NCBI RefSeq assembly: GCF_017569225.1
Contig: NZ_CP071868.1
Span: 1,984,001-2,048,000, forward strand
Length of the DNA: 64,000 nucleotides
Source: Pengzhenrongella sicca
GTDB taxonomy: Bacteria > Actinomycetota > Actinomycetes > Actinomycetales > Cellulomonadaceae
Direction of reading: 5' to 3'
Numbering within the stretch: the first letter of the stretch is position 1; every line of letters begins with the position of its first letter. The position numbers and the translations under genes are program-made. Below the pieces are notes generated by a model. The model saw nothing but the letters and a program-made list of their open reading frames with translations. It ran no database searches and was not told the origin of the DNA. Of the stretch, positions 53,834 through 62,123 are shown piece by piece.

Positions 53834-55177
53834 CTAATCTTCGCAGTCTGTGATCTCGGCGACACTCCGTAAAGACGTGGCGTCGACAGGTAGCCGTGAT
53901 AGCCCGTTCACCGGATCCCACACGAGGTATCGGCCCGAACCGCTGCCGACGAGCAAACTGAGCGCGCTCGTCGGGACTGACGGGCATACATACGAAGCCT
54001 GGAGTCCAAGTAATGCCCTGTAACCGGCTGTTGTTGCGGGGGTCGGGTTGCCGAAGGATTCCTGAACGCTCAGAGCCATATACTTTCCCGTGTACAAAGC
54101 CGCAATTAGCGAAATGCTGATGGTGGCAGCGACGAGATAGGTCGCGACCGGCCTCAAGACGTGTCGAGTTTCTCCGATCCACGTGCGCACGGGTTTAAAT
54201 GTAAATATGGTGAGAGCGGCGACTATTAGTGGGACCGCCGCCCCTCGAGGGTGCTCGAGCCAATCGCTATTGATATATGGAACTAAGTTGATTGAACCAG
54301 CCAGAGTGACGCTTGCCAGTGGCGGGATGGCGAGAAATGTGCGTCGCCAGGACTTAGTTTGAAATAGGCTGCTAATCGTGGGGTCTGCACCCTTCGTGCG
54401 CGCAATAGAAGCTGCGCGTAACACGAGAAAAAGCACGCCTATAAGACATGCTGCCGCCACCCAAAGGGGGATTGGGATGGAGGCTAGCAGATACGTACCA
54501 ATTAATACTGCGCTGGTGAAAAGGAGGGCCCATCGCCCATTTGCGCCGTCGAGGTCTGCGGCCGATTCCCGCAAGACGGCACTCAGCGTGGCAATAAGGG
54601 CCGCGAATGCCAATACGTACCCCGTCTGCCCCAGAAGCCATTGAACATCCCCGCGCAATGGATCAATGTCAGCAATCGAATTTGAAGCAGCGATCACGAG
54701 AATTAGTAGTAGCGTCAATAGCGAAACTAGTTGCGCCTGTGCTCGGCGTGCAAACATCGCCTTACCCAGTAAGTATATGCTTCCTAGGGCCCATCCGAGG
54801 AAAGCCAGCCCGACCAGCGACGGAATTAGAACGCTGTACCCGTTTAGGTCAGTGTCCTCCCAACTTGCACCGAACTCGTCCAGGTACCCGAGGCGTAGGG
54901 AAGCGACGATGGCGACACTGGTCGCGCCGATGATCGAAGTTCCTAACACTGCATCGCGCTTCGGGGTCGGGGCCTCCGTCGTGAGCAAGACGTTGGTTGG
55001 GTTGATCGCGCTGGAACCAGTGGCGGAGGTCAAGGATTTGTCTTGCGGATTCCCCTCCTTAGAGCCACGGCCTGCAAGAAAACTGCCGACGCAGGCGGCC
55101 AATAGCGCAGCAGCAGCACCGCCCCGAAGCATGCCGTGCTCGTGTCTTCCGTGGGGAAGCGATGCGGGAGGTCCCAT
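53834..55177 (-). CDS. Polytopic membrane protein, lower GC than surroundings
   Basis: A 447-aa protein with about ten hydrophobic segments (e.g. LVSLLTLLLILVIAASNSIA, VAAACLIGVLFLVLRAA, ATYLVAATISISLIAALYTG) and a C-terminal ~60-residue outside domain with Cys pairs. It starts at ATG 55177 or ATG 55132. The 3' half has clearly more A/T and codons such as ATA and AGA than neighbours, a sign of transfer from another genome. No family recognised. Confidence 0.7.
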   Translation of the reverse strand: MGPPASLPHGRHEHGMLRGGAAAALLAACVGSFLAGRGSKEGNPQDKSLTSATGSSAINPTNVLLTTEAPTPKRDAVLGTSIIGATSVAIVASLRLGYLDEFGASWEDTDLNGYSVLIPSLVGLAFLGWALGSIYLLGKAMFARRAQAQLVSLLTLLLILVIAASNSIADIDPLRGDVQWLLGQTGYVLAFAALIATLSAVLRESAADLDGANGRWALLFTSAVLIGTYLLASIPIPLWVAAACLIGVLFLVLRAASIARTKGADPTISSLFQTKSWRRTFLAIPPLASVTLAGSINLVPYINSDWLEHPRGAAVPLIVAALTIFTFKPVRTWIGETRHVLRPVATYLVAATISISLIAALYTGKYMALSVQESFGNPTPATTAGYRALLGLQASYVCPSVPTSALSLLVGSGSGRYLVWDPVNGLSRLPVDATSLRSVAEITDCED

Positions 55178-55576
55178 GTGACTAGCCTGTCAGAACTGTT
55201 TGGTCGGATGGGTGGTCTTCGATGGTGGACTTTCCTGGATCGGACGTGGGCAGTCGCGCCCGACGTAGGTGGCGCCGAAGAGTTCGGACCGGGCACCAAC
55301 CCGATCGCCCGCCGGCCCGACTGCTGCCGCAGGGGACGAGCCACCGTGCGATCCTGCCGGCTCTCGTGTCATTGCGCTCGAAACCGGTCCATGCGGACTG
55401 CTCCACACCGCCACGGTGGCCGAATCGCAAGAATGCCCGCCGGCAGAGGTGCCACCACTCAAACGACACCCATCACATACCTGTCGTTCAGGTGCTTTGA
55501 CCGTGCGATGAGACTGCTGTCGTTGATGCTTGGCTTCGACGAACTGGGCCCCGCCGATCCGCGCCGACTTCGAGTC
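55178..55576. other. Non-coding stretch holding repeat 4
   Basis: No gene is visible on either strand. It contains repeat 4 at 55478 and CACCGCCACGG at 55408, a word also found before other repeats. Confidence 0.4.
55478..55491 (+). repeat. Cassette-boundary repeat 4 (TACCTGTCGTTCAG)
   Basis: Exact match to the consensus. AACGACA at 55462 pairs with its TGTCGTT (7 bp). Confidence 0.7.
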
Positions 55577-56068
55577 TCAGGATGGCGGCCCGGCGGGGCG
55601 CCAGTCCACGGTGCGATGCGCGAGCCACCATTGGCCGACTTGGTGGAATTGGAGCATGTGGGTGCTCGCCCCGAATCCGAACCTAGACATCGCCACCGGG
55701 AGCATTCTCGGCTTGCCGCTCTCGGGCAGGAGGTGGATCACCCAGGTGCCGGCACGCTGGGTACGCACGACCCCCTGAATCTCCTGCCAGGGCACAGTGC
55801 GCCGCGAGATTCCGCGGATAACCGCAGACTCGGGCGTCAGGTCGACCCCGCGGGTGCGCAGCCAGAACGCCCCGGCGATCGCAACCAGGCCAAGGCCCAG
55901 CCAGAACCTGCCGAGCGCCCCCGACCAGCCGAGGCTGACCGGAATTACCGACCGGTATAGCGCAGCGAACACGAGCGAGAGCACGCCGACGACGAGCAAT
56001 TGGATCCAACTGTGACGCGGCGTTCGGAGCCTGACCACGGTCTCCGGTGCATCCTGCTCGACGGTCAT
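55577..56068 (-). CDS. PH-domain-like membrane protein (cassette gene)
   Basis: A 163-aa protein with two transmembrane helices (IQLLVVGVLSLVFAALYRSV and ALGRFWLGLGLVAIAGAFWL) followed by a bacterial PH/YdbT-like beta domain (GVDLTPESAVIRGISRRTVP, WQEIQGVVRTQRAGTWVIHL). The role is unknown. Confidence 0.78.
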   Translation of the reverse strand: MTVEQDAPETVVRLRTPRHSWIQLLVVGVLSLVFAALYRSVIPVSLGWSGALGRFWLGLGLVAIAGAFWLRTRGVDLTPESAVIRGISRRTVPWQEIQGVVRTQRAGTWVIHLLPESGKPRMLPVAMSRFGFGASTHMLQFHQVGQWWLAHRTVDWRPAGPPS

Positions 56069-56315
56069 GAGCGATTCCCGCGTTGCCCATGCAGGTACTG
56101 CGGCTCGGTGACGGTCACCCGACCCGGCCCCTTCGTTCCGCTCCCCGGCATCGAGGCCAATCCCTTCTGAGTCACCGAACTCCTCCGAGGATCACATCAT
56201 TGCTTCGAGCAAGGTGCTGGCGCGGGGATTTGAGGGGCCTGGTCCGGGGGTCGTCCGTCCCGAACGCCCGACTGCACTTCGAGGAGGACGCCGAACGCCA
56301 CGGCAATGCACGACT

Positions 56316-56329
56316 TACCTGTCGTTCAG
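56316..56329 (+). repeat. Cassette-boundary repeat 5 (TACCTGTCGTTCAG)
   Basis: Exact consensus, flanked as ACGAC-TTACCT-GTCGT, a 5-bp stem with a six-base loop. GTCGTT also pairs with AACGAC at 56341. Confidence 0.7.
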
Positions 56330-56481
56330 CGACGTTCTCAACGACGTCTGCGTGGCGGAAGTGATGTTCAGCGGCCAACACAGCCGGTTGCACCCCGAGC
56401 CGTCCCTTCCTTCGCCGACTTGGCTGTCCGCTCTCTGCCGAAGAGCGGATGCGGCGGAGGTCGCGCTGGCATCCTCCTCTC

Positions 56482-56847
56482 ATGCAGATTGATCGATTCG
56501 CCGACCGCCTCGACCCGGCGACGTACGCGGAGGACGACGAAGTCGTTGGCGTCTTCGAGTCTGACCCGTCGGACCAGGACGCGCTCTGGCTCTCGGCGCG
56601 ACTCTTCCGTCGACTTACAGGCGTCGCATTAGCGTACGAACTCCACTCACTGCCGATGCTGGGTGGCCTGGATCCGGTTCGGCTGAACCGTGCACGGTGC
56701 GAGTCGTTGCTCGACGAGATTGCGTTCGTCGCCGAGCGACTCGACGACCCACTGGCTGCGGCGATGGCGCAGTCGATCACCGACTACCTCGCCGTTCGGA
56801 CACGACGAGCGGCATGGGACGGCACCGTGATGTTCGAAGGCGACTAG
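56482..56847 (+). CDS. Hypothetical protein (cassette gene)
   Basis: A 121-aa acidic helical protein (MQIDRFADRLDPATYAEDDE, RCESLLDEIAFVAERLDDPL). Not recognised; small acidic proteins of this kind are often immunity proteins. Its TAG stop forms the start of repeat 6. Confidence 0.7.
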   Translation: MQIDRFADRLDPATYAEDDEVVGVFESDPSDQDALWLSARLFRRLTGVALAYELHSLPMLGGLDPVRLNRARCESLLDEIAFVAERLDDPLAAAMAQSITDYLAVRTRRAAWDGTVMFEGD

Positions 56848-56854
56848 CTGTCAG
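56845..56854 (+). repeat. Cassette-boundary repeat 6 (TAGCTGTCAG), shared stop site
   Basis: TAG ends the plus-strand gene and TCA (TGA on minus) ends the convergent minus-strand gene; the two genes meet inside one copy of the repeat. Confidence 0.65.
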
Positions 56855-57333
56855 TGCTCTGTTGGTTTCTCTCCGACGCCGGCCCAATCTTGCAATCTCG
56901 GCACCAAGGCCTTTCCGGTCTGGCCGAACGTGGGAAGCGTGACGATTCGTTTGTCGTCGAGCTCGAGGACGAGGCTGCTCGACCACGATGGGCGGCCCGG
57001 GATCTCACCGCGGACAGCGAGTATCGCCGTGCGTGGGACGACGATAGGTCGCCACCTGCGCTGCAGTGTCACGGAGTTGTCGGTCAAGACGAGCGTCACG
57101 CGCTGGTACCCGAGCACAGCTGCGACGCTCAGGGCGAGGACGATGAAGAGGCCGACAGCCATGACGATGGCGACGTCGGCATCACCGCTTTCGCGGAACC
57201 TGTTCGCCCAATAGGCGAACAGGATCGACTGAACGATCACTTGCACCCACAGCCATGCAGGCTTCTTCGGGGATCGAGCGATGATCTCGGACGTTCCAGA
57301 CTCCGGCTCAAGCGGCACGCTTCCTGACGGCAC
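56851..57333 (-). CDS. PH-like membrane protein, paralogue of 61589-62065
   Basis: A 160-aa protein with two transmembrane helices (WVQVIVQSILFAYWANRFRE, AIVMAVGLFIVLALSVAAVL) and a C-terminal PH-like domain (LVLTDNSVTLQRRWRPIVVP then VRGEIPGRPSWSSSLVLELD). GTG 57333 follows GGAGG six bases away; TTG 57366 is longer. It is over half identical by eye to the protein at 61589, in the same array. Confidence 0.78.
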   Translation of the reverse strand: MPSGSVPLEPESGTSEIIARSPKKPAWLWVQVIVQSILFAYWANRFRESGDADVAIVMAVGLFIVLALSVAAVLGYQRVTLVLTDNSVTLQRRWRPIVVPRTAILAVRGEIPGRPSWSSSLVLELDDKRIVTLPTFGQTGKALVPRLQDWAGVGEKPTEH

Positions 57334-57825
57334 GTACAGCCTCCGGGTGGGTTCGGGGTTCCTCAAGAGCAGGCGTGTCGTCCTCGGCCCCGGTCAGAGC
57401 GTTGGCTGACTCATGTCGGAAGGAAGTGTGCCGTGCACACTGGGTTCGCGCCCGCTCGCGCGGCGAGCTTGCCCCTAGATGAATGGTCAGGCCCACCAGG
57501 CAAGCGATGTCACCAGACATCGTCGAAACGCTGCTTACCTATCGTTCAGCAACAACCACATCTAGATCTACTTGGCGTCAAGGACCGTTCGGCGTCACTG
57601 ATTCGCGTGAGTTGATGCTCGCTCCGAGCCACCCGTCGTCGCCAGCGACCCACCGCGACCACGCCATCGTCGCGGACGTCGTTACCGACGAGTTGACGCT
57701 CTGGCCTATCACTGCGTACGCCGCTGACTTTTCCGAGACTCAGTCCCGATCGACCCAACCCGCGCAGCGCGCGTGGGACCGTGACATCTTGCTCCCACTC
57801 TACGTAACTCTCATATGCTCCGGGC
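57334..57825. other. Non-coding stretch holding repeat 7
   Basis: No gene seen. Repeat 7 lies in its middle. Confidence 0.4.
57536..57549 (+). repeat. Cassette-boundary repeat 7 (TACCTATCGTTCAG)
   Basis: One mismatch to consensus (A for G). Flanked by GCTG...CAGC, which can pair. Confidence 0.65.
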
Positions 57826-58224
57826 ATGGGCAGTGCCGACGACTGGACCTACGACGACGCGTTGATTCTCATATCCTTGCCAACCCGCGGGTGGACGTCC
57901 GTTCGGGGGATGTTGTCGACGGCTGACCACCACAATCACGGCGTGCCCAACCAAGAAGTCCTGGCTGAGGTCGTGGCGCGGCTGGTTGCTAGTGGGCTGG
58001 TCGGTACGCGAGACCGACAGCTCGGGGCAACGGCGAAGGGCCGCGCTCTGCAGGAGGGAACCAAGGCGAGTGGCGGCTACGACCTCATCGTCGAAGTACT
58101 CGACAGACTGGAAGCCATCCCAAGGCACGAAGGTCCGCCGATCGTCTCACCCGAATCGCTCGAGAAATCCTCCCGGCACTATGGGGACCCGTCGTGGCGG
58201 CGGCTCTGGCGTCGGATTACTTAG
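57826..58224 (+). CDS. Winged-helix-like hypothetical protein (cassette gene)
   Basis: A 132-aa protein. WTYDDALILISLPTRGWTSV then NQEVLAEVVARLVASGLVGT and RDRQLGATAKGRAL has the pattern of a winged helix (three helices and a beta wing). Such proteins are frequent orphans in actinobacteria. No partner is evident. Confidence 0.72.
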   Translation: MGSADDWTYDDALILISLPTRGWTSVRGMLSTADHHNHGVPNQEVLAEVVARLVASGLVGTRDRQLGATAKGRALQEGTKASGGYDLIVEVLDRLEAIPRHEGPPIVSPESLEKSSRHYGDPSWRRLWRRIT

Positions 58225-58404
58225 CCGCGTCCAGGCATCCACCACGGCCAGAGCCGGACGCACGCGGAGCATCCGCCTTAGTTCGACCGCACGAAAATGG
58301 GCTCAAGCCGTCGTGCGGTTTCAACTTCGATCTGGCCGCACGAAGGGAGACAGGCGACTTAACTGCAGGAACGGGGCGTTGTCGTCCTAGGCACTGTTCT
58401 CGAT

Positions 58405-58719
58405 GTGCCTGGCCAGGTGGAGGTCACCTGGCCAGGAATCGCTCCTCAGACGGTCCTTCTGGACCCTGGCGTTCACGCGGAGGAGGAGTACTCGGTGGGT
58501 GGGGTCGTGGAGGTGTTGTCCGACCCTCGCCATCCGACACGGGCGCGGCTCGTCGGCTTCGAGCCGGATGCTGGCGAGACCGCCCGGCTGATCGCGTTGG
58601 CGCTGGGTTGCTTGCTCCTGGCGAGCGGCTACGCCAAGTGGGCGCGCTGGCTTGCCCTTGCCTACCGCAACCCGCCACCGACTCCGCCGGGACGACACCT
58701 AGCGGACGGGAGTCACTGA
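58405..58719 (+). CDS. DUF3592-like small membrane protein (possibly 5'-truncated)
   Basis: 104 aa. The soluble part resembles DUF3592 (a small beta domain: YSVGGVVEVLSDPRHPTRAR) followed by one C-terminal helix (LIALALGCLLLASGYAKWAR). The frame is open up to 58363 (LQERGVVVLGTVLDVPG fits the family), but no good start lies there, so either GTG 58405 is used or the N-terminal helix has been lost. Confidence 0.6.
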   Translation: MPGQVEVTWPGIAPQTVLLDPGVHAEEEYSVGGVVEVLSDPRHPTRARLVGFEPDAGETARLIALALGCLLLASGYAKWARWLALAYRNPPPTPPGRHLADGSH

Positions 58720-58742
58720 CGCTCAGCCGTCCGTCTGCGACA

Positions 58743-58756
58743 TAGCGGTCGTTCAC
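58743..58756 (+). repeat. Cassette-boundary repeat 8 (TAGCGGTCGTTCAC)
   Basis: Two mismatches to consensus. Context CGAC-ATAGCG-GTCG forms the same small hairpin as repeats 5, 9 and 14. Confidence 0.6.
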
Positions 58757-59035
58757 CCCCGCCCAGGCGCGGACAACTTCCACGTGGACCTCCACCTTCG
58801 GCTCAAGCACTCGCGGTCGAGAACTGGCCATGACCGCACTCACGACTCGTACCCGTTTGAGCGCGCCCAGGGGTTGAGTGGGTGGACCGCGCAAAGCGGA
58901 CGGCTCGGCTTCCCCGCGGGCGCCGTCCCGGACGAGACCGGGACGGGCTCAATCGATCGACGGCGCGCGTTGACGGGACGGGCCGTCATGGCCTGGTCCC
59001 AGACGATGAGGCTGATCAGGGTCGATATTGGGGCC

Positions 59036-59611
59036 ATGAGTTTTCGATATCTTGCCGCTGCGCTCCCGGTGTTGCTGACCATGGGGATGCTGGGTGGGTG
59101 TTCGGCCCCGGACCGTGCCCCGAGCTCCAGCCCGTCGAACGCTCCGCTCGCCACAGCGGTGTCACCGAGCTTTCCGGCTCTCGCCGTCGGCGATGTCCTC
59201 ACGGCGGAGCAGGCGACTGGGATCGCCCCCGGGGAGGTCGCGTTCGAGATGAACGACGGGACGCACGTCCTGGTCCGTACGGATACCGCCCTGCCGGAAT
59301 CGGTCAAGGTCGACATCGCAGCACCCGTCGCGGCAGAATTCACGGGCAACGACGTTCCCGTCAGGATCGTCGAAGAGCTTCAGAACGCTCAGAGTCGAGT
59401 CGATGCGACCGGACGACACGCGATCATCGTGTTTCGAGTGATGTCCATGAGCGCTCCGGTGTGGCAGGCCAGCCGGCCGGCGCTAAAGGCAGCCGGCGAC
59501 CACGAACGAGCTGGGTACTCGAGTGAGGCTGGCGCCACCGCTGCAGCGACCGCGTACATCGCAGCTCAAGACAATCCGTCCATCTGGGATCTCATCGACG
59601 CCGTGCCGTGA
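59036..59611 (+). CDS. Hypothetical lipoprotein (cassette gene)
   Basis: A 191-aa exported protein, signal peptide MSFRYLAAALPVLLTMGM then LGGCSA (lipobox). A Ser/Pro linker leads to a domain with LAVGDVLTAEQATGIAPGEV, similar in layout to small secreted stress proteins but without a match. The ribosome site is weak. Confidence 0.7.
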   Translation: MSFRYLAAALPVLLTMGMLGGCSAPDRAPSSSPSNAPLATAVSPSFPALAVGDVLTAEQATGIAPGEVAFEMNDGTHVLVRTDTALPESVKVDIAAPVAAEFTGNDVPVRIVEELQNAQSRVDATGRHAIIVFRVMSMSAPVWQASRPALKAAGDHERAGYSSEAGATAAATAYIAAQDNPSIWDLIDAVP

Positions 59612-59718
59612 CCAACTGCGCAACCTGTCGACAAAAAGGGTGGACGGACCTCGAAATCGCGTGACGGGCCGCCGATACTTTCGGCGCGGATCTTCCGCGA
59701 CGCTAGTCGTAGACGACC

Positions 59719-59730
59719 TACCTGTCGCTA
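59719..59730 (+). repeat. Cassette-boundary repeat 9 (TACCTGTCGCTA)
   Basis: CCTACCTGTC pairs with GACGGTGGG eight bases downstream (CCTACC with GGTGGG, GTC with GAC). GTAG-a-CGAC/GTCG-CTAC also pairs around loop CTACCT. Confidence 0.68.
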
Positions 59731-59811
59731 CCTGACGGTGGGGGCGGCTTGGTTGCTCCGTCCGCACGCGTTCGAGGTACGGCTGGAATTCTGCGCGAGC
59801 ACTGCTCAGCC

Positions 59812-60636
59812 TCAGATCTCGCACTGGCTATCGCTGTTGTTCCCCGTTGCCATGACGGTGCCGTCGGCGCGCAGGCCGAGGGTGTGGGTGGAGCCCGCCG
59901 CAACGGCCACGATGTCTCGCCAACGACTGATGTCGCACTGTCCGTAATCGTTGGCTCCGGCCGCGTAGACGCGACCGTCTGCCCTGATACCGACTGTGTG
60001 ATAGCTCCCCACGCTCACGGCGTCGACATCGGTCCATCCGGCTAGGTCGCACTCTGGCGCGGTGCGACGTCCTGCCGCGACCACGGAGCCCATCGCCGTA
60101 AGACCGACGGTGTGAAGGTAGCCCGCGGCGACAGCTGTGAGCCCGTGCCAGTCGCCGACTTCGCACTGGCCGTGGTGATTGTTGCCAGTGGCGATTGCGG
60201 TGCCGTCAGCCCTGACGCCGACGGTATGCCAATCACCGGCGGCAATCGCGACCATCTCTCGCCACGGGCCGACTTCGCACTGTCGTTCAACTGTTCTACC
60301 GACGGCTCGCACGGTGCCATCCGCAAGGAGTGCGACGGTGCGTCGCCAGCCTGCCGCGACGGCTGTGACCTCACGCCACTCCAGAACCTGGCACTGACCG
60401 TCGCGATCCCAGCCCGTGGCCAGGACGGTTCCGTCCGAGCGAAGTCCGACGGTGTGTGACTTGCCGGTGTTCGTCGCGGTGTGAACGTTGCCAGCCGCCA
60501 CCGTGGTGATGCCCGTCCAGCCAAGAACGTTGCACTCGCCGGCGGCGCCATTGCCCACGGCCCGGACGGTTCCGTCCGAGCTGGCGCAAACGGAATGGCG
60601 TCGACCGGCCGCCAGCGCAGTCACGTGCTCGTCCAT
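59812..60636 (-). CDS. RCC1-repeat protein (cassette gene)
   Basis: A 274-aa protein made of about seven RCC1/BNR-type blades, each like AAGDWHTVGVRADGTAIATG followed by NNHHGQCEVGDW. RCC1 propellers bind proteins or DNA. No signal peptide, so it is cytoplasmic. ATG 60636 has AGGAGG six bases upstream, the strongest ribosome site in the array. Function unknown. Confidence 0.85.
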   Translation of the reverse strand: MDEHVTALAAGRRHSVCASSDGTVRAVGNGAAGECNVLGWTGITTVAAGNVHTATNTGKSHTVGLRSDGTVLATGWDRDGQCQVLEWREVTAVAAGWRRTVALLADGTVRAVGRTVERQCEVGPWREMVAIAAGDWHTVGVRADGTAIATGNNHHGQCEVGDWHGLTAVAAGYLHTVGLTAMGSVVAAGRRTAPECDLAGWTDVDAVSVGSYHTVGIRADGRVYAAGANDYGQCDISRWRDIVAVAAGSTHTLGLRADGTVMATGNNSDSQCEI

Positions 60637-60752
60637 CAACTGCCTCCTCAGTTGCAGCGTAGGTCCGTGGGACTGAACCGGTGCGACGCCCGGCCGAGAC
60701 GAACCCGACACGTGCAGCAACGCGCACGATCGGGGTCACTCTCGAACCACGA

Positions 60753-60767
60753 CTTACCTGTCCGGTT
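60753..60767 (+). repeat. Cassette-boundary repeat 10 (TACCTGTCCGGTTCA)
   Basis: An insertion within the motif is matched by the flank: GAACC-ac-GAC-TTACCT-GTC-c-GGTTC can fold, suggesting compensating change. Confidence 0.65.
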
Positions 60768-60926
60768 CAATGCTCGGTCCGAGCCGCTGCTCGGGAGCGG
60801 CGCGGACCTGACTTTCTTGCACACCGCGATCGCTGGGACCATGGGTGCGTCAACGACGCGCTTCTCGTCGCCGCTCCGGCGATCCGCGAGCCGCAGCGAT
60901 CCGTGACGGACGAGGAGACGACAGTC

Positions 60927-61388
60927 ATGGGAGAGCAGCCCAGCCCCCACTCGCCGGTCACTTACGACCGCTGCGCCCACGTCGAGGGCCCGTTTTACCA
61001 CGGCACGAAATCCGCTCTCGGGGCCGGCGCGGAGCTCGTCCCTGGCTACGGTTCCAACTTCCAGCGAAGCCGGGTGTCCAACAACATCTACTTCACCACG
61101 CTCGTGGACACCGCCGCATGGGGAGCGGAGCTGGCGACCGCGCTGGCCGGAAGTGGGGATCGGGGGCATATCTACGTCGTCGAGCCCACGGGACCGTTCG
61201 AGGACGACCCGAACGTGACCAACAAGCGCTTTCCCGGCAACCCCACACAGTCGTACCGGACGAGCCACCCGCTGCGCGTCGTTGCCGAGTTAGCGAGCTG
61301 GCAAGGCCATCCCCCTGAGGTGCTGAAAGGAATGCTGGACCACCTCACGCAGCTCCGCGAGAAGGGACTCGACGTCATCGAGGACTGA
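60927..61388 (+). CDS. arr: Rifampin ADP-ribosyltransferase Arr
   Basis: A 153-aa enzyme that transfers ADP-ribose from NAD to the ansa-chain hydroxyl of rifamycins, giving rifampin resistance. Signature blocks are GPFYHGTKSALGAGAELVPG, NIYFTTLVDTAAWGAELATA, IYVVEPTGPFEDDPNVTNKR and FPGNPTQSYRTSHPLRVVAE, all near-identical to known Arr proteins. ATG 60927 follows GAGGAGA. Its length is that of arr from mycobacteria plus ~12 residues. arr-2/arr-3 are classic integron cassette genes, which matches its place between two boundary repeats. Confidence 0.95.
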   Translation: MGEQPSPHSPVTYDRCAHVEGPFYHGTKSALGAGAELVPGYGSNFQRSRVSNNIYFTTLVDTAAWGAELATALAGSGDRGHIYVVEPTGPFEDDPNVTNKRFPGNPTQSYRTSHPLRVVAELASWQGHPPEVLKGMLDHLTQLREKGLDVIED

Positions 61389-61553
61389 ACGGGAATTTGC
61401 CGCGGTGCGCCAATGGCCTCTCGGGCGCGACATGTCAATTGGAGAGTGCGACCGAGCCGCGCACCTTCGGCGCTGCGGACTGAAACCCCACGCATCGCGA
61501 GTCAGGACGGCGACTCCATCGGCGGCGGGCTCCACCGCCACGAGACCGTCGCT

Positions 61554-61567
61554 TACCTGTCGCTCAG
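61554..61567 (+). repeat. Cassette-boundary repeat 11 (TACCTGTCGCTCAG)
   Basis: One mismatch. GCTTACC here pairs at six of seven positions with GGTCAGC at 61579. Confidence 0.68.
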
Positions 61568-61588
61568 CTTTGAGTCCTTCCGGTCAGC

Positions 61589-62065
61589 TCAGCGGACCGT
61601 TGGAGTCTCTCCGACGCCGGCCCACTCCTGCAGCGTCGGCACGAGAGTTGCTCCGGTCTGCCCGAACGTGGGCAAAGTGACGATCTGACCGGCATCCAGC
61701 TGCACGATGAGGCTGGCCGACCATGAGGGACGCCCAGGTATGTCACCTCGGACGGCACGAATGTCTGCGCGTGCGACGGTAATCGGGTGCCATCGGCGCC
61801 GGAGCAGCACCGCGTCGTCGGTCAAGACGAGCTCCACCCGTTGGAAGCCGAAGACCGCCGCGACACTCAAGATCACAACAATGGAGAGCAAGACAGTCAT
61901 GACAATCGCGGCGCCGTCGTCACCCTCACGAAGCTTGTTGGCCCAGAATATGAGCAGCAGCGCCTGCGAGAAGATCTGCGCCCACAACCACAGCGGCTTC
62001 TTCGCGGAACGAGCGATGACCTCATGCGTGCGCATCCCCCGGGCAGGCGGTGAACTGCTGGACAT
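61589..62065 (-). CDS. PH-like membrane protein, paralogue of 56851-57333
   Basis: A 158-aa protein with two transmembrane helices (WAQIFSQALLLIFWANKLRE, TVLLSIVVILSVAAVFGFQR) and the PH-like tail LVLTDDAVLLRRRWHPITVA, VRGDIPGRPSWSASLIVQLD, then TLPTFGQTGATLVPTLQEWA. It shares the last 45 residues almost exactly with the paralogue, including GEtPT at the end. ATG 62065 is used. Confidence 0.78.
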   Translation of the reverse strand: MSSSSPPARGMRTHEVIARSAKKPLWLWAQIFSQALLLIFWANKLREGDDGAAIVMTVLLSIVVILSVAAVFGFQRVELVLTDDAVLLRRRWHPITVARADIRAVRGDIPGRPSWSASLIVQLDAGQIVTLPTFGQTGATLVPTLQEWAGVGETPTVR

Positions 62066-62123
62066 CGACAAGTGCGCCTCCGGAAGCTGGGCATCGATCG
62101 GTCCCTGAGGAGCCGATCCATCG

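Noticed and set aside
58882-59526. 214-aa plus-strand ORF overlapping the lipoprotein gene
   Set aside because: Arg/Gly-rich shadow frame; the other frame has a clear signal peptide and lipobox.
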